A stretch of 64,000 nt of DNA, taken from assembly GCA_017435905.1 (NCBI GenBank), contig JAFSEB010000063.1:1-64000 (forward strand), read 5' to 3'. This DNA is from Clostridia bacterium (GTDB taxonomy: Bacteria > Bacillota > Clostridia > Christensenellales > CAG-138). Below are positions 1 to 5,878 of this stretch, in pieces. The notes below the pieces were generated by a model. That model saw only the letters and a list, made by a program, of their open reading frames with translations. It ran no database searches and was not told the DNA's origin. Position 1 is the stretch's first letter. The number at the start of each line of letters is the position of its first letter. The translations under genes were made by a program, and so were the position numbers.

Positions 1-139
1 ATTCTTCGAATTCCCAGTTTTCAAGCACTCTCACCGTATGCTCTTTTACATCTAACCAGGAGAAGTTCTTTACAAAGTTCAGTAAGTCCTCTGCAAGAGG
101 AGTGCCCTTGTCAACTTTTTGAAGTTCAATTTCTTCCAT
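1..139 (-). CDS. N-terminal fragment of a possible GNAT acetyltransferase
   Basis: Only the first 46 codons are inside the window and the gene runs off the left edge. It starts MEEIELQKVDKGTPLAED and includes SWLDVKEHTVRVLENWEF. The pattern recalls N-termini of Firmicute GNAT N-acetyltransferases, which transfer acetyl from acetyl-CoA to an amine, but the acetyl-CoA loop is not visible, so the family call is a recollection and not shown by a motif. A GAGAGG ribosome binding site sits 7 nt before the ATG at 139. It is transcribed away from everything else in the first 5 kb. Confidence 0.45.
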   Translation of the reverse strand, partial: MEEIELQKVDKGTPLAEDLLNFVKNFSWLDVKEHTVRVLENWEFEE

Positions 140-171
140 TTCCCTACCTCTCGTGTTTATCAAATTCAAGT

Positions 172-201
172 TTGTCGAACTGTTTGTTTTCAGTTTATCA
201 T
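172..201 (+). promoter_or_regulatory. Sigma-A type promoter of a short non-coding unit
   Basis: TTGTCG at 172-177 and TATCAT at 196-201 are separated by 18 nt. The predicted transcript would start near 208 and meet a terminator about 80 nt later without any open frame in between. Confidence 0.4.
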
Positions 202-204
202 GAA

Positions 205-292
205 AAGTGAAGTTCTACAAGAACAGGTACAGCTCAAACCGCTGTGCCTGTTAACTGTCTTATGAGCACCGCCCGTTGGCGGGGCTTTTTTG
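205..292 (+). ncRNA. Candidate small structured RNA with its own terminator
   Basis: This stretch holds no plausible coding frame but has three stems. GTTCT/GAAC closes over ACAA at 212-224. A 12-bp stem AACAGGTACAGC (222-233) pairs with GCTGTGCCTGTT (241-252) with one G-U pair. CCGCC/GGCGG at 269-282 is followed by T6 and is a good intrinsic terminator. The first two stems share bases 222-224, so they exclude each other and could form a switch. It matches no riboswitch class I recognise. It could instead be a leader of the gene starting at 349, but the terminator lies ahead of that gene. Confidence 0.35.
266..291 (+). terminator. Intrinsic terminator
   Basis: The stem CCGCC-CGTT-GGCGG with outer G-C pairs is followed directly by CTTTTTT. 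No protein gene on this strand ends before it, so it must end the short RNA unit described at 205-292 or attenuate the following gene. Confidence 0.55.
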
Positions 293-348
293 TCTATAAT
301 CTCCATCGATCCCGGGCAGAATAGAAAAAATGCTTGGAGGAACAGATC

Positions 349-1521
349 ATGGCAAAATATACCGCACCGAGGGAGATCATATGCGGAAGGGAATGTGTGG
401 AGCAGCTTTCCTGCCTGCGAGGGAAACGGGCAATGGTGATCACGGCAGGGGAGAAGATGGAACAGCGTGGCTTTTTATCACGGGCGCTGCATGCATTGCA
501 GCGAACGGGTATGCAGACGGATCACTATAAGGCGGAAGTCGAAAAGGAACCGGAAGCCCGTGCGCAGGCAGGTGCGGCGGCGATGCGTGCCTTTCTGCCG
601 GATTGGATCATCGCCCTTGGCAGCGAGTCGGTCACAACAGCAAAGCTGATATGGATCTTCTATGAATATCCGGAAGCAACGCTTCTTGATCTTCGTATCC
701 CGGAAAGCATACCGCTGCTGCGGCGAAAGGCACGGTTTGCGGCGATACCGGGGCTTGATCAGACGGTGGAAGCCGCCGCAGCGGCAGCTTCGCTTGACGG
801 TACGGCAGAACAGGCAGCATGGACGGTTTATGACACGGGGCTCGTGCCGGATATGGTTTTCCTTGACCCTGAAATGCTGGCGGCGGAACCTGCCGAGTCT
901 GCTGCCGAGACAGCCGCAGCTGTTTTTGCACGGGCAGCGGATGCATTTTCTGCCCGTGATCATCAGCCGTTTACTTCGCCGCAGGCGGCCGAAGCGGCAC
1001 GCCTTGCGCTTTCCTATGCGAAAGGGGCAATGAACGGGGAAGGGGAAGCGCTCTTTGCGCTGCAGTATGCAGAGACGCTTGCAGGGATCGCATTTTCAAA
1101 TGTGCTGCATGCACCCTCTGCAGCCTTCGCAAGGCAGATCGCAGGCAGGTTCCCCTGCGCCGAAAAACGGCAGGGAACGCTGGCACTTTCCTTTCTGCCG
1201 TATGTGATCCGCTGTTTTGCAGCAAATGAGGAAGCAGCGCAGCGGTATACCGCATTTGCCGCAACGCTGGGCATAAAAGGAAAAACGCAGCTGCAGGCGG
1301 CGCTGAATCTTGCAAAGGCGAGCGAGCGGTTCTTCCTTGAACTCGGTCTTCCCCAAACGCTGCAGGAGATGGGCATTGATGCGGACTGTTTTGAAAGGGA
1401 TCTTGATGTGATCGCAAGCCGCACGGCGGAAGACCTTTATACAGACGGCGGTTTTCGCACGCTCACGCAGGGCGAGGCAAAGGCGGTGCTGCAGGACATT
1501 TTGCAGGCGCAAAAAGATTAG
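349..1521 (+). CDS. AdhE-like iron alcohol dehydrogenase homolog lacking metal ligands
   Basis: The 390-residue protein aligns by eye with the C-terminal iron-dependent alcohol dehydrogenase half of AdhE: AKLIWIFYEYPEA matches the AK-MWLMYEHPE segment, LVPDMVFLDPEM matches the LTPDMAIVDPE segment and GIAFSNV matches GIAFANA. Active enzymes bind the metal through one Asp and three His. Here the Asp is kept (D198, in ADAFSARDH), but the His four residues later is Ala202, and the positions of the other two His in the HSMAHKLG and IPHGLANA motifs are occupied by other residues (Ala/Arg and Glu). The nucleotide motif GGGS is reduced to LGSES. I infer a non-metal or inactive pseudoenzyme. The ATG at 349 has GGAGG 8 nt upstream; an upstream TTG at 334 has none. 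Confidence 0.75.
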   Translation: MAKYTAPREIICGRECVEQLSCLRGKRAMVITAGEKMEQRGFLSRALHALQRTGMQTDHYKAEVEKEPEARAQAGAAAMRAFLPDWIIALGSESVTTAKLIWIFYEYPEATLLDLRIPESIPLLRRKARFAAIPGLDQTVEAAAAAASLDGTAEQAAWTVYDTGLVPDMVFLDPEMLAAEPAESAAETAAAVFARAADAFSARDHQPFTSPQAAEAARLALSYAKGAMNGEGEALFALQYAETLAGIAFSNVLHAPSAAFARQIAGRFPCAEKRQGTLALSFLPYVIRCFAANEEAAQRYTAFAATLGIKGKTQLQAALNLAKASERFFLELGLPQTLQEMGIDADCFERDLDVIASRTAEDLYTDGGFRTLTQGEAKAVLQDILQAQKD

Positions 1522-1548
1522 GATTCCATGAATAATACGAATGTTTCA

Positions 1549-1577
1549 TTGACGTATAACGTGGGAAAGGGTAAAAT
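1549..1577 (+). promoter_or_regulatory. Sigma-A promoter for the E2-like gene
   Basis: TTGACG (1549-1554) and TAAAAT (1572-1577) are spaced by exactly 17 nt, 40 nt before the start codon at 1619. Confidence 0.7.
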
Positions 1578-1618
1578 AGAAACATATTATCATCCTTTTT
1601 TATACGGAGTTATACAAT

Positions 1619-2506
1619 ATGGAACAAACCGCAAAACGCAAACGCCGTCTTGGCGATCGCTACGACGGCAGAAAACTGCGCTCGCTTGACCCGATGTCAA
1701 AGGTCTCGCCTTACATCATGGTCACGCGAAACACCTCCTCAAACAACTTTACCGATACCGTTGATATCGATGAGATCGAGCGCTATATTCGCCACAAGCG
1801 CAACGATGACGGACTTGTGGGCTTCGGTATCATGCATGTGCTCATTGCGGCGTATGTGCGCTGCATTTCCCAGCGCCCTGCCATCAACCGCTTCATCGGT
1901 GGGCAGAAGATCTTTGCACGCAACAGCGTACAGATCAACCTCACGGTCAAGCGCGAAATGAAGTCAGACGGGCTTGAGACCGTGATCAAGATCTCGCCCG
2001 AACGGGATGCCACTGCAGATGAGATCTACGAACTCATCAAGAAAGAGGTAGACCTTTCCAAGGGCGATTCGGAGAGCGATTTTGACGGTGCAGCCAAGGC
2101 ATTGAATTACATTCCCGGTCTGATCCTGAAGTTTGCGGTGTGGGCGCTGAAAACCATGGATTACTTCGGCATCCTGCCGAAATTCCTTGAGAAGCTGAGC
2201 CCCTTCCACGGCTCCATGTTCATCACCTCCATGGGCTCGCTGGGCATTCCGCCCATTTACCACCACCTTTACGACTTTGGCACCGTGCCCGTGTTCTGCT
2301 CCTTCGGCGCAAAGCAGAAAGCGTATGAACTGCAGCCGGATGGCACCGTAAAGGAACGCCGCTTTATTACCCTGATGTGGACCCTTGATGAGCGCATCTG
2401 CGACGGCTTCTACTATGCCACCGCAATGAAAACGCTCCGAAACATCCTTCGCAATCCCTATGTGCTGGATGAAAGACCGGAACAGGTCTTTGAGGATGTG
2501 GAATAA
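1619..2506 (+). CDS. Stand-alone 2-oxoacid dehydrogenase E2-type acyltransferase domain protein
   Basis: This 295-residue protein has the chloramphenicol-acetyltransferase-like fold of E2 catalytic domains and no lipoyl or peripheral-subunit-binding domain. Supporting segments are GSMFITSMGSLGIPPIYHHL, typical of the E2 core, and TLDERICDGFYYATAM near the C-terminus, which matches the DHRxxDG active-site motif. The catalytic His of that motif is Glu here, so classical acyl transfer to CoA is doubtful; I recall the same DERxxDG form in other Clostridia. No E1 or E3 gene is nearby. It is a single-gene unit between its own promoter and a terminator at 2528. Its substrate is unknown. Confidence 0.75.
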   Translation: MEQTAKRKRRLGDRYDGRKLRSLDPMSKVSPYIMVTRNTSSNNFTDTVDIDEIERYIRHKRNDDGLVGFGIMHVLIAAYVRCISQRPAINRFIGGQKIFARNSVQINLTVKREMKSDGLETVIKISPERDATADEIYELIKKEVDLSKGDSESDFDGAAKALNYIPGLILKFAVWALKTMDYFGILPKFLEKLSPFHGSMFITSMGSLGIPPIYHHLYDFGTVPVFCSFGAKQKAYELQPDGTVKERRFITLMWTLDERICDGFYYATAMKTLRNILRNPYVLDERPEQVFEDVE

Positions 2507-2527
2507 ACCATAATCAAATGCAGCAAA

Positions 2528-2556
2528 GGAGATCCTTTCGGATCTCCTTTTTCTTT
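2528..2556 (+). terminator. Intrinsic terminator
   Basis: The stem GGAGATCC-TTTC-GGATCTCC is followed by TTTTTC and more T, 22 nt after the stop of the E2-like gene. Confidence 0.85.
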
Positions 2557-2617
2557 TTCTGTTTTTGCAGGTATCACAAAAGAAGTGTATAAACGGCAGA
2601 AATCGAGCAAATACTAT

Positions 2618-2646
2618 GCAGGGTGCAAAAAATCTGCATCGAATAC
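2618..2646 (+). promoter_or_regulatory. Putative sigma-H promoter of the spoIIA operon
   Basis: GCAGGGTGC at 2618-2626 resembles the sigma-H -35 element RnAGGAwww with one mismatch, and ATCGAATAC at 2638-2646 fits the -10 element RnnGAATww. The 11-nt spacer is in the known range of 11-12. Sigma-H control of spoIIA is established in Bacillus. No good sigma-A promoter is seen here. Confidence 0.55.
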
Positions 2647-2690
2647 ACCTGTGGTACGCCATATATCTTTATGTGAAAGGGGATGCATGT

Positions 2691-3026
2691 ATGCAGATAA
2701 AAACACGCAGAGACGGGGCGGTGCTTGCAGTGCATTTGACGGGCGAGCTCGATCATCACAGCGCTGCGCCGCTTCGGGCGGAACTTGACGCCCTGCTGCA
2801 GGATGATGGGATCGGCCATCTGGTGCTGGACCTTGGCGGCGTGTCGTTTATGGACAGTTCCGGACTTGGTGTGGTGCTGGGGCGCTATAAGATCCTGAAA
2901 GCACGCAGAGGCAGTTTACGGATCATCGGCGCATCAAAGCCGGTGGAGCGGATACTGAAAATGGCAGGTGTGTATGCACTTTTGGGACAGCAGGAGGGTA
3001 TGGAAAGGGGAGCGAGCCATGTTTGA
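2691..3026 (+). CDS. spoIIAA: Anti-sigma F factor antagonist SpoIIAA
   Basis: The 111-residue STAS-domain protein frees sigma-F in the forespore by binding SpoIIAB. The phosphorylation site is the Ser in [16 protein letters not shown], the classic DSSGLG motif of this family. Length and order (antagonist, anti-sigma kinase, sigma) match the spoIIA operon of spore formers. AAAGGGG lies 8 nt before the ATG at 2691; an upstream extension of the frame lacks a ribosome site. The gene overlaps spoIIAB by 8 nt, which suggests translational coupling. Confidence 0.95.
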   Translation: MQIKTRRDGAVLAVHLTGELDHHSAAPLRAELDALLQDDGIGHLVLDLGGVSFMDSSGLGVVLGRYKILKARRGSLRIIGASKPVERILKMAGVYALLGQQEGMERGASHV

Positions 3027-3456
3027 CAATGAGATGCAGGTGAGTTTTTTGGGGATATCGCAAAATGAAGCCTTTGCAAGGATGGCTGCCGCAGCCTTCG
3101 CTTCACAGCTGAACCCCACCATTGAAGAGTTAACGGATATCCGCACAGCTGTCAGTGAAGCTGTCACCAATGCGATCATTCACGGCTACGGCGGCAAGCG
3201 GGGCATTGTTACCATGCGCTGCACCATAAAGGACCGCTGTTTTACCGTCACCGTGCGGGATGAGGGAAAAGGCATTGCCGATGTATCCCTTGCCATGCAG
3301 CCGTTTTATACGAGCATGCCGAATCTGGAGCGTTCCGGTATGGGGTTTGCGGTCATGGAAGCCTTTATGGACAGGGTAACGGTGGAATCGGAACTTGGAC
3401 ACGGCACGGCTGTGACCATGGAAAAACAGATCGCGGCGGTGGGGTGCGATGAATGA
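3019..3456 (+). CDS. spoIIAB: Anti-sigma F factor / serine kinase SpoIIAB
   Basis: This 145-residue GHKL ATPase holds sigma-F inactive and phosphorylates SpoIIAA. Visible motifs are the N-box [14 protein letters not shown], the G1 box RDEGKGIAD and the G2 box SGMGFAVME. It begins with [19 protein letters not shown], which fits SpoIIAB N-termini. The start at 3019 lies inside the end of spoIIAA and has GAAAGGGGA upstream. Its end overlaps sigF by 8 nt. Confidence 0.95.
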   Translation: MFDNEMQVSFLGISQNEAFARMAAAAFASQLNPTIEELTDIRTAVSEAVTNAIIHGYGGKRGIVTMRCTIKDRCFTVTVRDEGKGIADVSLAMQPFYTSMPNLERSGMGFAVMEAFMDRVTVESELGHGTAVTMEKQIAAVGCDE

Positions 3457-4189
3457 AAAAATACCGTTTACCCACGAAGAAACAAGGCAGCTGATCGCCC
3501 TTGCGCAGGCAGGGGATGAGGCAGCAAAAGAGCGGCTGACCGTTTCCAATACGGCGCTTGTGCGCTCCGTCGTGCGGCGCTATACAGGCCGCAGCACAGA
3601 GTATGAGGATCTGTTCCAAATCGGCTGTATGGGGCTTGTTAAGGCAATATTGCACTTTGATCTTTCCTATGATGTGCGCTTTTCCACCTATGCCGTGCCC
3701 ATGATCGCAGGGGAGATCAAGCGCTTTCTTCGGGATGACGGCATGATCAAAGTCAGCCGCAGCATGAAGACCCTTGCAGCACAGGCCGCAGCAGCGAAGG
3801 AACAGCTGTGTGCATCCCTTGGAAGGGATGTGGGTATTGCGGAGATCGCCGATGCGCTTCAGGCAGCACCGGAAGATGTGGCGGCTGCGCTTGAGGCGGC
3901 ACGGCCGCACGTATCCATTTTTGAGCCTGCATATGGAGAGGATTCCGATGCGCTTTTGCTTGACAGGGTGGAAGATGGGCAGGATGCGATCGGCTCGACG
4001 CTGAACCGTGTCATGCTCAAGGAATTGATCTCATCCCTTGAACCGAGGGAGAGGACGCTTATCATGATGCGGTATTTTTCGGATAAAACGCAGACGGAGA
4101 TCGCCGGTGTGCTTGGCATTTCACAGGTGCAGGTATCAAGGCTTGAAAACCGCATTCTGCAGAAAATGCGTGCTCAAGCAGAAAAATAA
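3449..4189 (+). CDS. sigF: RNA polymerase sporulation sigma factor sigma-F (SpoIIAC)
   Basis: The 246-residue sigma-70 family factor directs early forespore transcription. Region 2 is clear: [16 protein letters not shown] and [19 protein letters not shown]. Region 4 carries a helix-turn-helix in [20 protein letters not shown]. Being the third gene after spoIIAA and spoIIAB separates it from sigma-G and sigma-E. It overlaps spoIIAB and ends just before a bidirectional terminator. Confidence 0.95.
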   Translation: MNEKIPFTHEETRQLIALAQAGDEAAKERLTVSNTALVRSVVRRYTGRSTEYEDLFQIGCMGLVKAILHFDLSYDVRFSTYAVPMIAGEIKRFLRDDGMIKVSRSMKTLAAQAAAAKEQLCASLGRDVGIAEIADALQAAPEDVAAALEAARPHVSIFEPAYGEDSDALLLDRVEDGQDAIGSTLNRVMLKELISSLEPRERTLIMMRYFSDKTQTEIAGVLGISQVQVSRLENRILQKMRAQAEK

Positions 4190-4192
4190 AAA

Positions 4193-4219
4193 AAGAAGCT
4201 GCACTTGCAGCTTCTTTTA
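4193..4219. terminator. Bidirectional terminator between sigF and the exported PG-binding gene
   Basis: AAGAAGCTGC-ACTT-GCAGCTTCTT forms a 10-bp stem with an A-tract before and a T-tract after it, so it can serve sigF on the plus strand and the gene ending at 4232 on the minus strand. Confidence 0.8.
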
Positions 4220-4231
4220 CTAAACGATTGC

Positions 4232-5023
4232 TTATTTCCCGGCGGCCTTTCGTACCTGTGCGGCATGCTCCACATCCGGCAGTGTGCCGACGTGGGAAAG
4301 GCTTCCCTCAAAGAACATGCAGGCATGTCCTGCCATTTCGTTGGCGGCGATACTGTCCTCGCCGTGGGGGTATCCCTGCAGCGATGCCGCCACCATTGTG
4401 CCGCCCACATTGATCACAACGGGGCGCTTCGAATAATTGTATTCGCCGCCGAAGGTCTCCTTGAATGCGGCGGTATCCACGGTGTTGGCGCACTCCATTT
4501 CCGCATGTCCTTCGCCGCCGCAGTAGACCATGTCAAACTGCGAGCCGGTGTTATAGTCGGTAACGGAATAGGTGATGCCCTCCGTGAGCTTATCCGTTAC
4601 TTCGTTCCAGATCAGCAGCTCGCCGGGAGCGCAGGCGCCGTCCGAAAGCTGCGATCCGATGGGGATGTGGGCTTCGATATCCACCCGTTTGACGCCCGGG
4701 GTAAAAAGCAGCGCACGGGACTGGTCGCCGACGGTGCCGTCGGAAATGATGGGAAGGCCGTTTGCATCCGTTTGGTTCTGCTGGAATTTCTTTGCGGCTT
4801 CCACCGTCATGCTCTGATAGTTTCCGGTGGGCTTGTAATCGAAATAGCCGAGCTCACGCAGGCGCAGCTGGATGCGCACCACCATTTCCCCTGTGGAACC
4901 GTAGCTGATGAGCGGATAGGAACCGGCAGGCAGGGAAGGGGTGGGCGTGGGCTCTGCGTACACAGCCGTATGGGCCGCCAGCAGGATCGCTGCGGCAAGA
5001 AGGAATACAAGGCATTTTTTCAT
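4232..5023 (-). CDS. Exported peptidoglycan-binding protein with C-terminal His/Cys domain
   Basis: The 263-residue precursor has a signal peptide (MKKCLVFLLAAAILLAAHTA, cleavage near VYA-EP), then a short Pro/Thr linker, a PG_binding_1 domain (GSTGEMVVRIQLRLRELGYF), and a C-terminal domain with AGHACMFFEGSLSH followed by DVEH. The same domain, as GHFCIHLYNSLVH, ends the protein at 9347-10507, so the two are paralogs in domain order. I know of no proven activity for this domain; conserved His and Cys suggest a catalytic or metal site, by analogy with L,D-transpeptidases, but that is inference. It lies in a sporulation and wall-synthesis neighbourhood. Confidence 0.75.
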   Translation of the reverse strand: MKKCLVFLLAAAILLAAHTAVYAEPTPTPSLPAGSYPLISYGSTGEMVVRIQLRLRELGYFDYKPTGNYQSMTVEAAKKFQQNQTDANGLPIISDGTVGDQSRALLFTPGVKRVDIEAHIPIGSQLSDGACAPGELLIWNEVTDKLTEGITYSVTDYNTGSQFDMVYCGGEGHAEMECANTVDTAAFKETFGGEYNYSKRPVVINVGGTMVAASLQGYPHGEDSIAANEMAGHACMFFEGSLSHVGTLPDVEHAAQVRKAAGK

Positions 5024-5074
5024 AGCATCAGTATATCATAGCCGACCTTTCTTTTGTATAAAGAAATTGTGACA

Positions 5075-5758
5075 TTACGGCATTTCAGTGGGGATCAGGT
5101 TCAGCATATCCTCCTCCGATGCAACGTTGGTGTAAACCCCGGGCACCTCTCCCACAATGATGCTTTCCGCAATGGCTGCCTCCGCACGGACGCTGACGGT
5201 CTCGGAAACCCCGGGCATCACGAGCCGCACGGAAGCTGTCAGCTCAAGGTTGACCCGATAAAGGGTCTGGTTGATGCCGGAGGAAACGAATTCCGAGCGA
5301 AATTCGCTTTCAACGCTGCCGGCAGGGCTGAAGGATACGCTGATGCCGGGACCTTTTCCCGCCAAAAAGGCGATGCCCGTTACCGTGCCAAGGGGGATCG
5401 AAATACCCTGCTCGCCCATTTGGGCGATCCTTTCCTGGGCGGCCTCCGCACAGTCCGCCGCAAGGATGTTCATTTTGTGGGTATTGGCCTGCAGCATATA
5501 GACCCGGTCTGCGCTTTCGTGGACCTCAATGAGCTTGGCGTAATTGCTCTCGTTTCCCATGGAATCAAGGATGGCATCGTTCATGGCACGGGCGGCTGCA
5601 GCACGGATACGGGCAACGGCAAGGGCGGTCATGGCAGGGCGCATATTGATGCTCAGTACCGCTGCGGATGCGGCAAGCAGGACCGTGAGAAGCAGAAGCA
5701 AAACGGCGGCTTTTTGTACGCTTCGCCTGATCTTCTGTCGGAAGGGCGGCTTTTCCAT
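5075..5758 (-). CDS. yunB: Sporulation protein YunB
   Basis: This 227-residue protein has one N-terminal membrane segment (AAVLLLLLTVLLAASAAVLS) and an extracytoplasmic rest. The segments MGNESNYAKLIEVHESADRV and GPGISVSFSPAGSVESEF, the latter followed by a conserved GINQTLYRV-type stretch, are typical of YunB, a sigma-E dependent protein needed for normal spores in Bacillus subtilis with unknown biochemistry. AAAGGAGG lies 6 nt before the ATG. It is divergent from the penicillin-binding protein gene. Confidence 0.9.
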   Translation of the reverse strand: MEKPPFRQKIRRSVQKAAVLLLLLTVLLAASAAVLSINMRPAMTALAVARIRAAAARAMNDAILDSMGNESNYAKLIEVHESADRVYMLQANTHKMNILAADCAEAAQERIAQMGEQGISIPLGTVTGIAFLAGKGPGISVSFSPAGSVESEFRSEFVSSGINQTLYRVNLELTASVRLVMPGVSETVSVRAEAAIAESIIVGEVPGVYTNVASEEDMLNLIPTEMP

Positions 5759-5822
5759 ACCGGGCCTCCTTTGGAAATAATATGAATGGAATGTTAATTC
5801 AGTATATGCATCCGTACCGATA

Positions 5823-5852
5823 TTGAGCCGCAGCCTTGTTTTGTGCTATAAT
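5823..5852 (+). promoter_or_regulatory. Sigma-A promoter of the penicillin-binding protein gene
   Basis: TTGAGC (5823-5828) and a perfect TATAAT (5847-5852) are 18 nt apart, 27 nt before the proposed start codon. Confidence 0.65.
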
Positions 5853-5878
5853 ATCATCGGATGGGTATAAGGAGAATT

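Noticed and set aside
295-300. Perfect TATAAT just before the dehydrogenase gene
   Set aside because: No -35 or TGn element is found at a workable distance, and the bases overlap the end of the terminator region.
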